A stretch of DNA of 64,000 nt from Microbispora siamensis (GTDB lineage: Bacteria; Actinomycetota; Actinomycetes; Streptosporangiales; Streptosporangiaceae), in the NCBI RefSeq assembly GCF_016863095.1, contig NZ_BOOF01000028.1:1-64000 (forward strand), written 5' to 3'. Within the stretch, counting starts at the first letter, position 1. The number at the start of each line of letters is the position of its first letter. The notes beneath the pieces were generated by a model. It did not search any database. It saw only the letters and a program-made list of their open reading frames with translations, and was not told the origin of the DNA. The position numbers and the translations under genes were made by a program. Below are positions 32,183 to 40,210 of the stretch, piece after piece.

Positions 32183-33097
32183 TCAGGGCGCCCCGGCGGA
32201 CGGCCGGACGACGTCGGCGCCCCGCTCTTCGAGCAGGTCGGCCAGGCGTGCGGCGTTGCGCTGGGAGTTGTCGGCGCAGCAGTTGTTGGTCAGCACGTGC
32301 GTGGTCGCCGTACGGGCGGCGAGGGCCGCTATCCGGCCGGCCCAGTGCCGAAGCTCCTCCTCCGAGTAGAGATAGCCGAACCGCTCCTCGATGACGCGGC
32401 TCGTCCACTTCTCCGAGTGGCCGTGCAGGCGGACGACGGCGAGGTCGGAGGTGGCCGCGAGCACCGGCGGGACCGACGAGGGGTGCCCCTGCGGCATGTC
32501 CACCCCGACGTACGGCACGTCGTTGGTACGCAGGAAGTCGAGGGTGTCCCCCCGGGTGGCCTCGTCCATCCAGGCCGCGTTGCGGAACTCGACGCACACG
32601 CGCATCGGCAGGCAGCGGTCGCGGCATTCGAGGATGTAGCGGCGGTTCGCGCCGCCCGGCGGGAACCACTGCGGGAACTGGAGCAGCACCGCGCCGAGTT
32701 TCCCCGACTCGTGCAACGGCTCCAGCGCGCCGAGGAACCGGCGCCACACCTCCTCGACGACCTCCGGGGGGAGGTCGCGCCGGTAGAGCGTGCGCTTCGG
32801 CTCCCCCAGCACGGCCCGCAGGTCCCTGTAGAGCGCGGCCGGCCGGGTCGGATGCCCGGTGAGCAGGGAGAACGCCTTCACGTTGAAGGTGAAGTCCTTC
32901 GGCGTACGGTCACGCCACAGCTCGGCCGTACGCCGGGCCGGCGGGTTGTAGTAGGTGGCGTCCACTTCGACCAGGGGGAACCGGCCCGCGTAGTGGCCGA
33001 GCCTGGCCTCGGGTGTGGACGCCTCGGGCGGATACCAGCCCGAGGCGAGCAGCGACTTGTCCGTCCAGGAGGCCGTACCGACCAAGATCTTGCCCAT
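32183..33097 (-). CDS. DUF72 family protein, copy 1
   Basis: The 304-residue TIM-barrel-like protein starts GKILVGTASWTDKSLLASGW and YPPEA. Further family marks are EVDATYYNPP, FTFNVKAFSLLTGHPTRP, GAVLLQFPQWF, CVEFRNAAWM, THVLTNNC and a late N/A-rich segment. DUF72 proteins (YecE-like) have an unresolved biochemical role; the conserved acidic and asparagine residues suggest metal- or phosphate-dependent chemistry on nucleic acids or sugars. ATG 33097 has no clear ribosome binding site. A second full-length paralogue is at 42117-43040. Confidence 0.9.
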   Translation of the reverse strand: MGKILVGTASWTDKSLLASGWYPPEASTPEARLGHYAGRFPLVEVDATYYNPPARRTAELWRDRTPKDFTFNVKAFSLLTGHPTRPAALYRDLRAVLGEPKRTLYRRDLPPEVVEEVWRRFLGALEPLHESGKLGAVLLQFPQWFPPGGANRRYILECRDRCLPMRVCVEFRNAAWMDEATRGDTLDFLRTNDVPYVGVDMPQGHPSSVPPVLAATSDLAVVRLHGHSEKWTSRVIEERFGYLYSEEELRHWAGRIAALAARTATTHVLTNNCCADNSQRNAARLADLLEERGADVVRPSAGAP

Positions 33098-33349
33098 CAC
33101 AGTCACACGGGGGAACCCACTGCGTCAGCAGGCGGGTGTTCCGCGCTTCCTCCCTTCGCGTTTCGCCTCTCCGCCGCATTCCGGTGGTGATCTCCACTGC
33201 CCGGCACGACGCGGGCGACGCCGGTCGCCCACGCCACATCGGCGTCCGGCTCGCGCTGCGGCCCACCGTCCCGACGCCGCGCATCGGCCCGCGCACCGGA
33301 TGACATAGCCTGTGAGCAGGCAAAACGACGACCGGAGGAGAACCCCGCC

Positions 33350-33637
33350 ATGGGTTCGCTCAGCCCTGTTCACTGGATGATCGTGTTCGTGGTTCTCGTG
33401 CTGCTCTTCGGCGCGAAGAGGCTGCCGGACACCGCGAAGGCCGTCGGGCAGTCGCTGCGGATCCTCAAGAGGGAGACCGGCAAGCTCGGCGACGAGGACG
33501 ACGCCCCGGCCGCCCGGGCCCGTACGGCACCGGCCTCCCCGGACGTCGAGGAGCGGCTGCGGGCGCTCGAAGAGGAGAACGCCCGGCTCAGGGCCGCGGC
33601 GGACGGCGCGCGACGGGACGAGCCCGAGGTCCGCTGA
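33350..33637 (+). CDS. tatA: TatA-like twin-arginine translocase subunit
   Basis: The 95-residue protein has an N-terminal membrane helix (HWMIVFVVLVLLFGAKRLP), the FGxxxLP hinge and an amphipathic helix DTAKAVGQSLRILKRETGK, the TatA/E signature. The C-terminal part is an acidic coiled-coil-like region (VEERLRALEEENARLRAA). It lacks a TatB-length domain, so it is a TatA form, probably an extra copy since TatC is not nearby. GGAGGA precedes the ATG and TAGCCT lies about 40 bases upstream. It is transcribed ahead of a secreted-protein gene. Confidence 0.85.
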   Translation: MGSLSPVHWMIVFVVLVLLFGAKRLPDTAKAVGQSLRILKRETGKLGDEDDAPAARARTAPASPDVEERLRALEEENARLRAAADGARRDEPEVR

Positions 33638-33732
33638 CGCATCGCCCCGGCCGACGGGAGCGAGGGTGCCCCGGGCAGGGATTCGCTCCCGGCCGCGTGA
33701 ACCTTTCCGCCGGGCCCGGACTCCAACAGGAC

Positions 33733-34272
33733 ATGAAGTTCACGACCTCGCTCCGCGTCGTCCTCCCCGCCGCCGCGGCCGCCGCGTTGCTCTCCGCCGG
33801 GTTGCTCTCCGCCGCGTCGCTCCCGGCCGGCGCCGCGACCATGCCAAAGTTCGCCACGCCCAAGGCGTACGGCACGTCGTTCCAGAGGGACCCCCACCAC
33901 GACTTCACCAAGCACATCTCGCCGCGGCACGACGGCATCCTGCGGGGCTGGGTCACGCACTACCGGTCCGGGGTGGCGGAATACGAGCCGATCAGGTGGG
34001 TGAAGGACAAGACCGGCCACACGGAGGGGCACTTCGAGGGCCCGCCCGAGGGTGACGTCATGGCCTACGCCTCCCCGGTGGCGAAGAACGTCGTGTTCTA
34101 CAGCGCCATCGGGTGCAAGGGCACCACGGTGACGGTGACGAACGGCGGTCTGGGGTCGAAGCGGTGCTCCCGGAGCGAGCTGATCTCCCGGATGAAGAAC
34201 GTCCATCATCCGGCGCTCATCACCGTCTATCGCGGCAAGATCGTCAAGGTCCAGGAGATCTACACCCCCTGA
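33733..34272 (+). CDS. secreted protein, hypothetical
   Basis: The 179-residue protein has a signal peptide (MKFTTSLRVVLPAAAAAALL, core ends near SLPAGAA). The mature part has two cysteines (GCKG and KRCSR) likely forming one disulfide, and many aromatic and charged residues (HYRSGVAEYEPIRW, YRGKIVKVQEIY). No family is recognised. ATG 33733 is chosen because it begins a proper signal peptide; the ATG-less frame upstream adds hydrophilic residues. It is followed by a good terminator. Confidence 0.7.
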   Translation: MKFTTSLRVVLPAAAAAALLSAGLLSAASLPAGAATMPKFATPKAYGTSFQRDPHHDFTKHISPRHDGILRGWVTHYRSGVAEYEPIRWVKDKTGHTEGHFEGPPEGDVMAYASPVAKNVVFYSAIGCKGTTVTVTNGGLGSKRCSRSELISRMKNVHHPALITVYRGKIVKVQEIYTP

Positions 34273-34304
34273 AGAACCGCCGGTCACCCGGCACCTCTCG
34301 GCAC

Positions 34305-34343
34305 AGGGCCGGACTTCCCGTTTCGCGGAGGTCCGGCCCTTTT
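34305..34343 (+). terminator. intrinsic terminator
   Basis: AGGGCCGGAC and GTCCGGCCCT form a perfect 10-bp stem with a 16-base loop and are followed by TTTT. It lies 33 bases after the secreted-protein stop codon. Confidence 0.8.
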
Positions 34344-34380
34344 CGTGCACGGGCCTGCCGCGCAGGCGGACGGCCTCGAC

Positions 34381-34429
34381 TTGACGCCTCTCGGGTTAGG
34401 AGAACATACTCTGGTTATAGCTTCTAACC
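34381..34429 (+). promoter_or_regulatory. promoter with TetR-type operator half-sites
   Basis: TTGACG (34381-34386) and CATACT (34405-34410) are separated by 18 bp, a housekeeping-type promoter. Over and after the -10 box are three GGTTA half-sites: GGTTAGGAG at 34394, GGTTATA at 34413 and the inverted TAACC at 34425-34429. The last two form the 17-bp imperfect palindrome of a TetR-family operator. The TetR gene at the end of this operon is the natural ligand. Confidence 0.6.
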
Positions 34430-34445
34430 AACGGAACGAGGTGTC

Positions 34446-35783
34446 ATGCCCGTGTCGGTCCGCGCCCGCGGTGTCTCGCTCGCACTGCTGGCGTCGTCGC
34501 AGTTCCTGGTGGTGCTGAACACCTCGATCGTCAACGTGGCGCTGCCCGCCATCGGCGACGACCTGAGCCTGTCGGCCGCCGGGTTGTCGTGGGTGGTCAA
34601 CGCGTACCTGATCGCCTTCGGGGCGCTGCTGCCCGCGGGCGGCAGGCTCGCCGACCTGTACGGCGGGCGGCGCGCCCTCGCCGCGGGGCTGGCCCTGTTC
34701 ACGGCCGGCTCGGCCGGGGCCGCGCTCTCCCCGGGCGCCGGGGCGTTGATCGCGGCGCGGGCCGTGCAGGGCGTCGGGGCCGCGGTGCTCTCCCCGGCCG
34801 CGCTGGCCGTCCTGCTCACGCTGTATCCCTCCGGCGCCGCACGCGGCCGGGCGCTCGGCGTGTGGGGTTCGGTCTCGGCGGCGGGCGGCGCGGCCGGGGT
34901 CCTGCTGGGCGGGCTGCTGACCGGCACGCTCGGCTGGTGGTCGGTCTTCGCCGTCGGCGTGCCCGTCGCGGCGTTGGTCCTGGCCGCCCTGCCGCGCCTG
35001 GTGCCGGGCGACGACCGGCCGCCGCGCGGCGGCGGGCTCGACCTGCCGGGAACGGTCTCGGTCACGCTGGGCCTGCTCGGCGTCGCGTACGGCCTGGGCG
35101 GCGGCGGATGGGCGGCGATCGCCGCGGGCGTGGCCCTGCTCGGCGTGTTCGCCCTGTGGGAGCGGCGGGTGGAGCGGGGACCCAAGCAGGGCGCCGCCGT
35201 GCCGTTGATCCCGCCGAGCCTGCTGCGCACGGCCGACGTGGGGATCGGGAACGTGCTCATGCTGCTGCTCGGGATGGTCTGGGTCGGCACGTTCTTCTTC
35301 CTGCCGCTCTACCAGCAGCGGGTGCTCGGCTACTCGCCGCTGGAGGCGGGGCTCACCCAGCTTCCCCTCGCGCTGGCGCTCGTCCTGGCGCCGCTCGCGG
35401 CGGGCCGGCTGCGGCGCACGCTCGTCCCCGGCCTGCTGACGCTGGCCGCAGGGCTGGCCTGGCTGGCACGGGCGCCGGAGGACGGGACCTTCCTCGTCGA
35501 CCTGCTGGGGCCGACGGTCCTGGTGGGCGCGGGACTGGGGCTGGCGTTCGTGCCGCTGACCGCGCTCGGCGTCGCCGGGGTGCCCGGCGAGCGGGCGGGC
35601 GTCGCGAGCGGCCTCATCACCACCACACGGCAGGTCGGCGGCGCGCTCGGCCTCGCCGTCCTCACCTCGGTCGCGGGCCTCGCCCCGGCCGGTGTCACCG
35701 GCTACCGCCACGCCTTCCTGACGGCGGCGGCCATCTCCCTCGTCGCGGCGACCGCCGCGCTCCTGAAAGGACGCACCCGATGA
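34446..35783 (+). CDS. MFS transporter (DHA2, EmrB/QacA type)
   Basis: The 445-residue protein has 12-14 hydrophobic helices. Early motifs include LNTSIVNVALPAIG (motif D1 of DHA2 pumps), RLADLYGGRRAL (motif A) and RAVQGVGAAVLSPAALAVL (motifs B/C region with GxxxGP-like GSVSAAGGAAG). It is a proton-driven drug or metabolite exporter. It leads an operon whose next gene, a carotenoid oxygenase, overlaps by ATGA. The promoter upstream carries TetR half-sites. The natural substrate may be an apocarotenoid or related lipid, by association only. Confidence 0.92.
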   Translation: MPVSVRARGVSLALLASSQFLVVLNTSIVNVALPAIGDDLSLSAAGLSWVVNAYLIAFGALLPAGGRLADLYGGRRALAAGLALFTAGSAGAALSPGAGALIAARAVQGVGAAVLSPAALAVLLTLYPSGAARGRALGVWGSVSAAGGAAGVLLGGLLTGTLGWWSVFAVGVPVAALVLAALPRLVPGDDRPPRGGGLDLPGTVSVTLGLLGVAYGLGGGGWAAIAAGVALLGVFALWERRVERGPKQGAAVPLIPPSLLRTADVGIGNVLMLLLGMVWVGTFFFLPLYQQRVLGYSPLEAGLTQLPLALALVLAPLAAGRLRRTLVPGLLTLAAGLAWLARAPEDGTFLVDLLGPTVLVGAGLGLAFVPLTALGVAGVPGERAGVASGLITTTRQVGGALGLAVLTSVAGLAPAGVTGYRHAFLTAAAISLVAATAALLKGRTR

Positions 35784-37123
35784 ACAAGCCGTATCTGACC
35801 GGTCACTTCACCCCGCACGTGGACGAGGTGACCGCCCGCGACCTGGTGGTGGAGGGCACGCTGCCCGCCGAACTGACCGGCCGGCTGGTGCGCAACAGCC
35901 ACAACCCCCTCCCCGGGGTCACGCCTGCGCACTGGTGGAAGGGCAGCGGCATGGTCCACGGCATCCGGCTGCGGGACGGCCGGGCCGAGTGGTATCGCAA
36001 CCGCTGGGTGCGGACCCCCGCCCTCGACGGCGCGCCGTACATGACCGAGAAGGGGCCCGACCTGACCGCCAGCACCGCGGGAACGCACGTGATCGAGCAC
36101 GCGGGCAGGCTGCTGGCGCTGTGCGAGGCCAACCACCCCTTCGAGCTGACCCCCGAGCTGGAGACCGTCGGAGCGTACGACTTCGGCGGGAAGCTCACCA
36201 CGATGATGACCGCCCACCCCAAGAGCGACCCGGTCACCGGTGAGCTGCACTTCTTCGGCTCCTCGCCGTTCCCGCCGTACCTCGTCTACCACGTGGCCTC
36301 GGAAACGGGCGATATCGAATTCAGCGAGGAGGTGCCCGGGGCGACCGCCTCACTGAAGCACGACTTCGGGATCACGGAGCGCTTCGTGGTGTTCGTGGAG
36401 GGCTCTGTGACCTTCGACCACACCGAGACCTCCGGCATCCCGTACTCCTGGAGCGACGACCAGGTCACCCGCATCGGCGTGATGCCGCGGGGCCGGGGCG
36501 GCGCGGCGAAGATCCGGTGGTTCGCCATCGAGCCCGGCAGCCTGCTGCACGTCGCCAACGCGTACGAGGACGCCGAGGGCCGGATCGTCCTCGAAGGACC
36601 GGCCATGGACCGCGACGGGTTCCGGCGCTCGTGGAAGTGGTGGGCGGGGCTGCCCGGGCACGGCGTCGTGCCGAACTCGCGCTCCTTCAACCGCCGCTGG
36701 GTCGTGGACCCGCGGACGGGCAAGGTCGCCGAGGACCTCGTGGACGACCTGGTCATCGAGTTCCCCACGATCAACGATGAGCTGCTGGGCCGCGAGCACC
36801 GCTACCAGTACGCGATCTCCTTCCCCGACGACCGGGGCGTGGGCGGCTACGGCGTGGTCAAGTACGACCGGGTCTCCGGCGGCAGGCAGGTGCTGCCGGT
36901 CGGCGACGGGCGGCTGCCGAGCGAGGCCGTCTTCGTGCCCGCCGCGGGCGCGGTGAACGAGGACGACGGATACCTGCTGACGGTCGTGAGCGACCTGCAC
37001 GCGGACGCCTCCCGGCTGCTGGTCCTGGATGCCGCCGACCTGAACCGGCCCCCGGTCGCGACCGTGCACCTGCCCCGCCGGGTGGTGGCCGGCATCCACG
37101 GCTCGTGGATCTCCGACAACTGA
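35780..37123 (+). CDS. carotenoid/stilbene cleavage oxygenase
   Basis: The 447-residue protein is an RPE65-like seven-bladed propeller. The four iron-binding histidines are placeable: AHPKSDPVTGELHFFG (~150), KHDFGITERF (~200), LLHVANAYED (~260) and a final GIHGSW seven residues from the end. This is the full set for carotenoid cleavage dioxygenases, non-haem iron enzymes that split conjugated double bonds with O2 to give apocarotenoids or aldehydes. ATG overlaps the MFS stop (ATGA). The combination with an exporter, an SRPBCC lipid-binding protein and a TetR repressor suggests production or detoxification of a cleaved polyene. Confidence 0.9.
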   Translation: MNKPYLTGHFTPHVDEVTARDLVVEGTLPAELTGRLVRNSHNPLPGVTPAHWWKGSGMVHGIRLRDGRAEWYRNRWVRTPALDGAPYMTEKGPDLTASTAGTHVIEHAGRLLALCEANHPFELTPELETVGAYDFGGKLTTMMTAHPKSDPVTGELHFFGSSPFPPYLVYHVASETGDIEFSEEVPGATASLKHDFGITERFVVFVEGSVTFDHTETSGIPYSWSDDQVTRIGVMPRGRGGAAKIRWFAIEPGSLLHVANAYEDAEGRIVLEGPAMDRDGFRRSWKWWAGLPGHGVVPNSRSFNRRWVVDPRTGKVAEDLVDDLVIEFPTINDELLGREHRYQYAISFPDDRGVGGYGVVKYDRVSGGRQVLPVGDGRLPSEAVFVPAAGAVNEDDGYLLTVVSDLHADASRLLVLDAADLNRPPVATVHLPRRVVAGIHGSWISDN

Positions 37124-37144
37124 CATCCCTTGAGAGGAAGAACC

Positions 37145-37594
37145 ATGGACATCGACCGGAACGCCCCCGTCGTCGTCGAGCTGGAGACCACCGTGCACGC
37201 CCCGATCGAGAAGGTCTGGCGGCTGCACACCGACATCGACGCCTGGCCGAGCTGGAACCCCGACATCTCCTCGGCGCGGCTGCGCGGTGACCTCGCCGTC
37301 GGCGCGACCTTCGACTGGGAGACCCACGGGCTGGTCATCGCCTCGACGGTCGCCGAGCTCGTCCCCGGGCGCCGCGTCGTCTGGGGCGGCCCGGCCCACG
37401 GCATCGACGGCGTGCACGTCTGGACCTTCGAGGAGACCGACGGCGGGGTGCTCGTACGGACCCGGGAGTCGTGGGCGGGCCCGCCCGTCGAGGCGGACCC
37501 CGAGGGCATGCGGGCGGCGCTGGAGGGCTCGCTCCGGGCCTGGCTCGCCGCGCTCGAGCGGACAGGAGACGCCGATGAGAGGCACTCACCATAA
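37145..37594 (+). CDS. SRPBCC (START-like) ligand-binding protein
   Basis: The 149-residue soluble protein has the polyketide_cyc2/SRPBCC pattern: VELETTVHAPIEKVWRLHTD, then WPSWNPDISSARLRGDLAVG and WTFEETDGGVLVRTRESW. The fold makes a deep hydrophobic cavity for lipids, polyketides or polyenes; no catalytic residue is evident. AGAGGAAG precedes ATG 37145. It lies 21 bp after the carotenoid oxygenase, and may carry or modify its substrate or product. Confidence 0.88.
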   Translation: MDIDRNAPVVVELETTVHAPIEKVWRLHTDIDAWPSWNPDISSARLRGDLAVGATFDWETHGLVIASTVAELVPGRRVVWGGPAHGIDGVHVWTFEETDGGVLVRTRESWAGPPVEADPEGMRAALEGSLRAWLAALERTGDADERHSP

Positions 37595-37601
37595 TGAGGG
37601 G

Positions 37602-38282
37602 ATGTCAACGCCGCGACAGCGCTACCGGGACCAGGTCCGTTCGGAGATCAAGCAGATCGCCCTCGTCCAGATCGGCGAGGGCGGGGCGGCGGCGCTGAGC
37701 CTGAACGCGGTGGCGAAACAGCTCGGCGTCACGGGCCCGGCGATCTACAAGTACTTCCGCAGCCGCGACGACCTGCTGACCGAGCTGATCCTCGAGGGTT
37801 TCGACGAGGTCGCCGCGGCCGTACGGGCCGCCGTCAGCGAGGGCGCGCCGCGGGAGCGGCTGCACGCGCTGGCCCGGGCCTTCCACGGATGGGCGGTGGC
37901 CAACCCGCACCTGTTCCAGTTGCTGGCCGGGACGCCCTCGCCCGGCTACGAGGCTCCCCCGGAGAGCGTGATGCGGGCCCGGAACGTGCTCGGGCCCTTC
38001 CTCCCGGTGTTCGCCGGGGGGCACTGCCGGCCGGGGACCGAACCGCTGCGGGAGCAGATGCGGCGGTGGGTGGAGGAGACCCCTGCGGTCGCCGAGTGGG
38101 TGCGCGCGTTCGCCCCGGAAGGGGATCCGGCGACCGCCCTGGCCGGGACGGTCATGGCCTGGGCCCAGCTCCAGGGCGTGGTGAGCCTGGAGGTGCAGGG
38201 GCAGTTCGCCGGCATGGGGCACAGCGGGGCCACCCTGCTCGCCGCCGTGATGGACGCGCTCGCCGACAGCATCGGCCTGTGA
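37602..38282 (+). CDS. TetR-family transcriptional regulator
   Basis: The 226-residue protein has the N-terminal TetR HTH (LNAVAKQLGVTGPAIYKYFRSRDDLLTEL, residues ~34-62) and an all-helical ligand-binding domain of the TetR_C_33 kind (WAVANPHLFQLLAGTPSPGY). The ATG at 37602 directly begins MSTPRQRY. ATG 37575 overlaps the SRPBCC gene end and is an alternative. It is the fourth gene of the operon and the likely repressor at the GGTTA sites before the MFS gene, giving feedback control. The ligand is probably a hydrophobic metabolite of the pathway. Confidence 0.9.
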   Translation: MSTPRQRYRDQVRSEIKQIALVQIGEGGAAALSLNAVAKQLGVTGPAIYKYFRSRDDLLTELILEGFDEVAAAVRAAVSEGAPRERLHALARAFHGWAVANPHLFQLLAGTPSPGYEAPPESVMRARNVLGPFLPVFAGGHCRPGTEPLREQMRRWVEETPAVAEWVRAFAPEGDPATALAGTVMAWAQLQGVVSLEVQGQFAGMGHSGATLLAAVMDALADSIGL

Positions 38283-38298
38283 CGGGCATCCTGGAACG

Positions 38299-39195
38299 AT
38301 GAGTACGGAAACGATCAGCGCGGCGGCGGCGGGGTCCTGGCGGCTCGGCGACCTCACGGTCAACCGGATGGGGTTCGGCGCGATGCGCCTGACGGGCAGC
38401 GCCGCCTTCGACCTCGGCACGCCGAGCGACCGCGAGCGGTCGATCGCGGTGCTGCGGCGCGCCGTCGACCTCGGCGTGAACCACATCGACACGGCGGCGT
38501 TCTACTTCTCGCGGCTGCGCTCGGCCAACGAGCTGATCAACCGGGCGCTCGCGCCGTATCCGGACGACCTGGTCATCGCGACCAAGGTGGGCCCGGGACG
38601 GGACCCGTCCGGCGAGTGGCTGCCGTTCGCCCGGCCCGACCAGTTGCGCGGCCAGGTCGAGGAGAACCTGCGCCAGCTCGGCCGTGACCACCTCGACCTG
38701 GTCTACCTGCGCCAGCCCGGGCTCGACTCGATCGCCGAGCACTTCGGCGCGCTCGCCGAGTTGCGCGAGGCCGGTCTCATCCGGCACCTCGGGATCTCCA
38801 ACATCCGGCCCGGGCATCTCGCGCAGGCCCAGGCGATCGCGCCCGTGGTGAGCGTGCAGAACCGGTACGGCGTCGGCGCCACGCGAAGCCGCGAACTGCT
38901 GCACACCTGCGGCGAGCAGGGCGTCGCCTTCGTGCCGTTCTTCGCGATCGCCGGTGAGGGCCGCGAGTCGGGGGCGAGCGGCACGGACCAGGAGGAGGTG
39001 CTCGCCGTGGCCCGCGCGCACGGCGCGACCCCCGCGCAGGTGCGGCTGGCCTGGACGCTCCAGCAGGGGCCGCACGTGCTGGCCATCCCGGGCACCGGCA
39101 ACCCCGATCACCTGACCGAGAACGTCGCCGCCGCCGCGCTGCGCCTCACGGACGAGGAGATGGCCCGCCTGGACGCGGTCTCCGACGCCGGCTGA
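38299..39195 (+). CDS. aldo/keto reductase
   Basis: The 298-residue TIM barrel has GFGAMRLTG, then the catalytic Asp and Tyr in NHIDTAAFYFSRLRSANELI and the Lys in VIATKVG. The fourth residue of the tetrad, usually His in LVYLHRxD, is replaced: here DLVYLRQPGLDS. Several actinomycete AKRs share this variation and may reduce carbonyls with altered pH behaviour. C-terminal NADP-contacts IPGTGNPDHLTENVAAA are present. It follows the TetR gene by 16 bp; CATCCT lies six bases before ATG, so an own leaderless promoter is possible. Confidence 0.9.
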   Translation: MSTETISAAAAGSWRLGDLTVNRMGFGAMRLTGSAAFDLGTPSDRERSIAVLRRAVDLGVNHIDTAAFYFSRLRSANELINRALAPYPDDLVIATKVGPGRDPSGEWLPFARPDQLRGQVEENLRQLGRDHLDLVYLRQPGLDSIAEHFGALAELREAGLIRHLGISNIRPGHLAQAQAIAPVVSVQNRYGVGATRSRELLHTCGEQGVAFVPFFAIAGEGRESGASGTDQEEVLAVARAHGATPAQVRLAWTLQQGPHVLAIPGTGNPDHLTENVAAAALRLTDEEMARLDAVSDAG

Positions 39196-39212
39196 CCGGG
39201 GACTCGCACGAA

Positions 39213-39243
39213 GGCCGCCGGCCTCCCAGGGGAGCCGGCGGCC
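39213..39243. terminator. bidirectional hairpin
   Basis: GGCCGCCGGC and GCCGGCGGCC form a perfect 10-bp stem, extended by TCCC/GGGA in the loop. It is placed between the ends of the aldo/keto reductase gene and a convergent small gene. Confidence 0.8.
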
Positions 39244-39253
39244 CGGATGGCGG

Positions 39254-39418
39254 TCACTGGTCGCTCTCGGCCTCTGCCTTGGCCGACTGGGTGTCCTCGC
39301 TCTTGCCCACCTTGGCCAGCGCCTCGCGAAACTGCTCGGCGGTCATCTTGGAGCTGCTCTCCACGCCCGCCTCATGACCCTGACGGTGCGGGTCGTGGAG
39401 TTCCCGGTCCTCACTCAT
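39254..39418 (-). CDS. small acidic hydrophilic protein
   Basis: The 54-residue protein is rich in Glu, Asp, Lys, Ser and Gln (SEDRELHDPHRQGHEAGVES, then MTAEQFREALAKVGKSEDTQ). No hydrophobic helix or cysteine is present. AGGGGACGGG precedes the ATG. It could be a stress or spore-associated disordered protein, but no family is recognised. It shares the terminator hairpin with the aldo/keto reductase gene. Confidence 0.6.
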   Translation of the reverse strand: MSEDRELHDPHRQGHEAGVESSSKMTAEQFREALAKVGKSEDTQSAKAEAESDQ

Positions 39419-39571
39419 GACCCGTCCCCTCTGCGTACCGACATCAGAGCCGCTGGTTCCCCGCGGACGCGCCGCCCACACAACCGTCGGCCAGAGTTTG
39501 CACGATTTCCGCGTGCCGTCCGAGATCATTGCGGGACCGGACTTCGCCGGTGACATCGAGAGGGAGATCCA

Positions 39572-40192
39572 GTGGCTTCGGCAGGTCGCGGCGGCGTGCA
39601 CGAAGGTCGTCAAGGAGAGAACCGTTTCGCCCGTGGACTGACCGAAGTGTTCGCACCCGCGCACATCGTCATAGGACTACCGCTGGTGGTGGGCGCGATC
39701 ACCAGCGGTTGGGCGGGCGTCGCCTGGGGCGCGCTGGCCGCGGCGCTGTGCGGAGGGATTCCTCTGGGGGTGCTTCTCCTGGGCGTTCGATCGGGCCGGT
39801 TCGGCGACAAGCACGTCAAGGATCGCGCCCAACGCCCGAAGCTGATCGCACTGATCGTCGTCCTGGTCGGCACCGTGCTGGCCCTGATGGTGATGCTCGG
39901 CGCTCCGCGCCTGATGGTCGCCGGTGCGACCGCCATGCTCTCCACGCTGGCGGTGACCGGCCCGGTCACGCTCTGGTGGAAGATCAGCTTTCATACGGCG
40001 GTGGCGGCGGGCGGCGTGGTGATGCTCGCGTGGATCCTGCCGCCGGTTCCGGTCTACGCGGCCGGTGCCGTACTGGTGGCCGCGCTCGCCTGGTCCCGGG
40101 TGGTCATCCGCGATCACACGCTTGCTCAGACCGTCGCGGGAGCCATGGTCGGCGGAGCCGCGACGTGGCTCACGCTCGCCATCTTCCTGTGA
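39572..40192 (+). CDS. PAP2-like membrane phosphatase family protein
   Basis: The 206-residue protein has about five transmembrane helices. Lipid phosphatase motifs are recognisable but partial: KISFHTAVAAG corresponds to motif 2 (SGH becomes SFH), and SRVVIRDHTLAQTVAGAMVG to motif 3 (SRxxxxxHxxxD-like). Motif 1 (KxxxxxxRP) is replaced by RAQRPK. It may dephosphorylate lipid pyrophosphates or be a divergent relative. The annotated GTG start is uncertain because the first ~20 residues are hydrophilic; the reliable part begins near EVFAPAHIVIG. Confidence 0.7.
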   Translation: MASAGRGGVHEGRQGENRFARGLTEVFAPAHIVIGLPLVVGAITSGWAGVAWGALAAALCGGIPLGVLLLGVRSGRFGDKHVKDRAQRPKLIALIVVLVGTVLALMVMLGAPRLMVAGATAMLSTLAVTGPVTLWWKISFHTAVAAGGVVMLAWILPPVPVYAAGAVLVAALAWSRVVIRDHTLAQTVAGAMVGGAATWLTLAIFL

Positions 40193-40210
40193 CCGCGAGC
40201 GGCCGGTGGC

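Noticed and set aside
34284-35711. 475-codon open frame antisense to the DHA2 pump
   Set aside because: Glutamine/arginine-rich shadow of a membrane protein gene; no start signal and no domain.
39417-39641. 74-codon open frame upstream of the PAP2-like gene
   Set aside because: It overlaps both the start of the small acidic gene on the other strand and the PAP2-like gene, with no ribosome binding site or family resemblance. The second half has some gene-like composition, but not enough to call.
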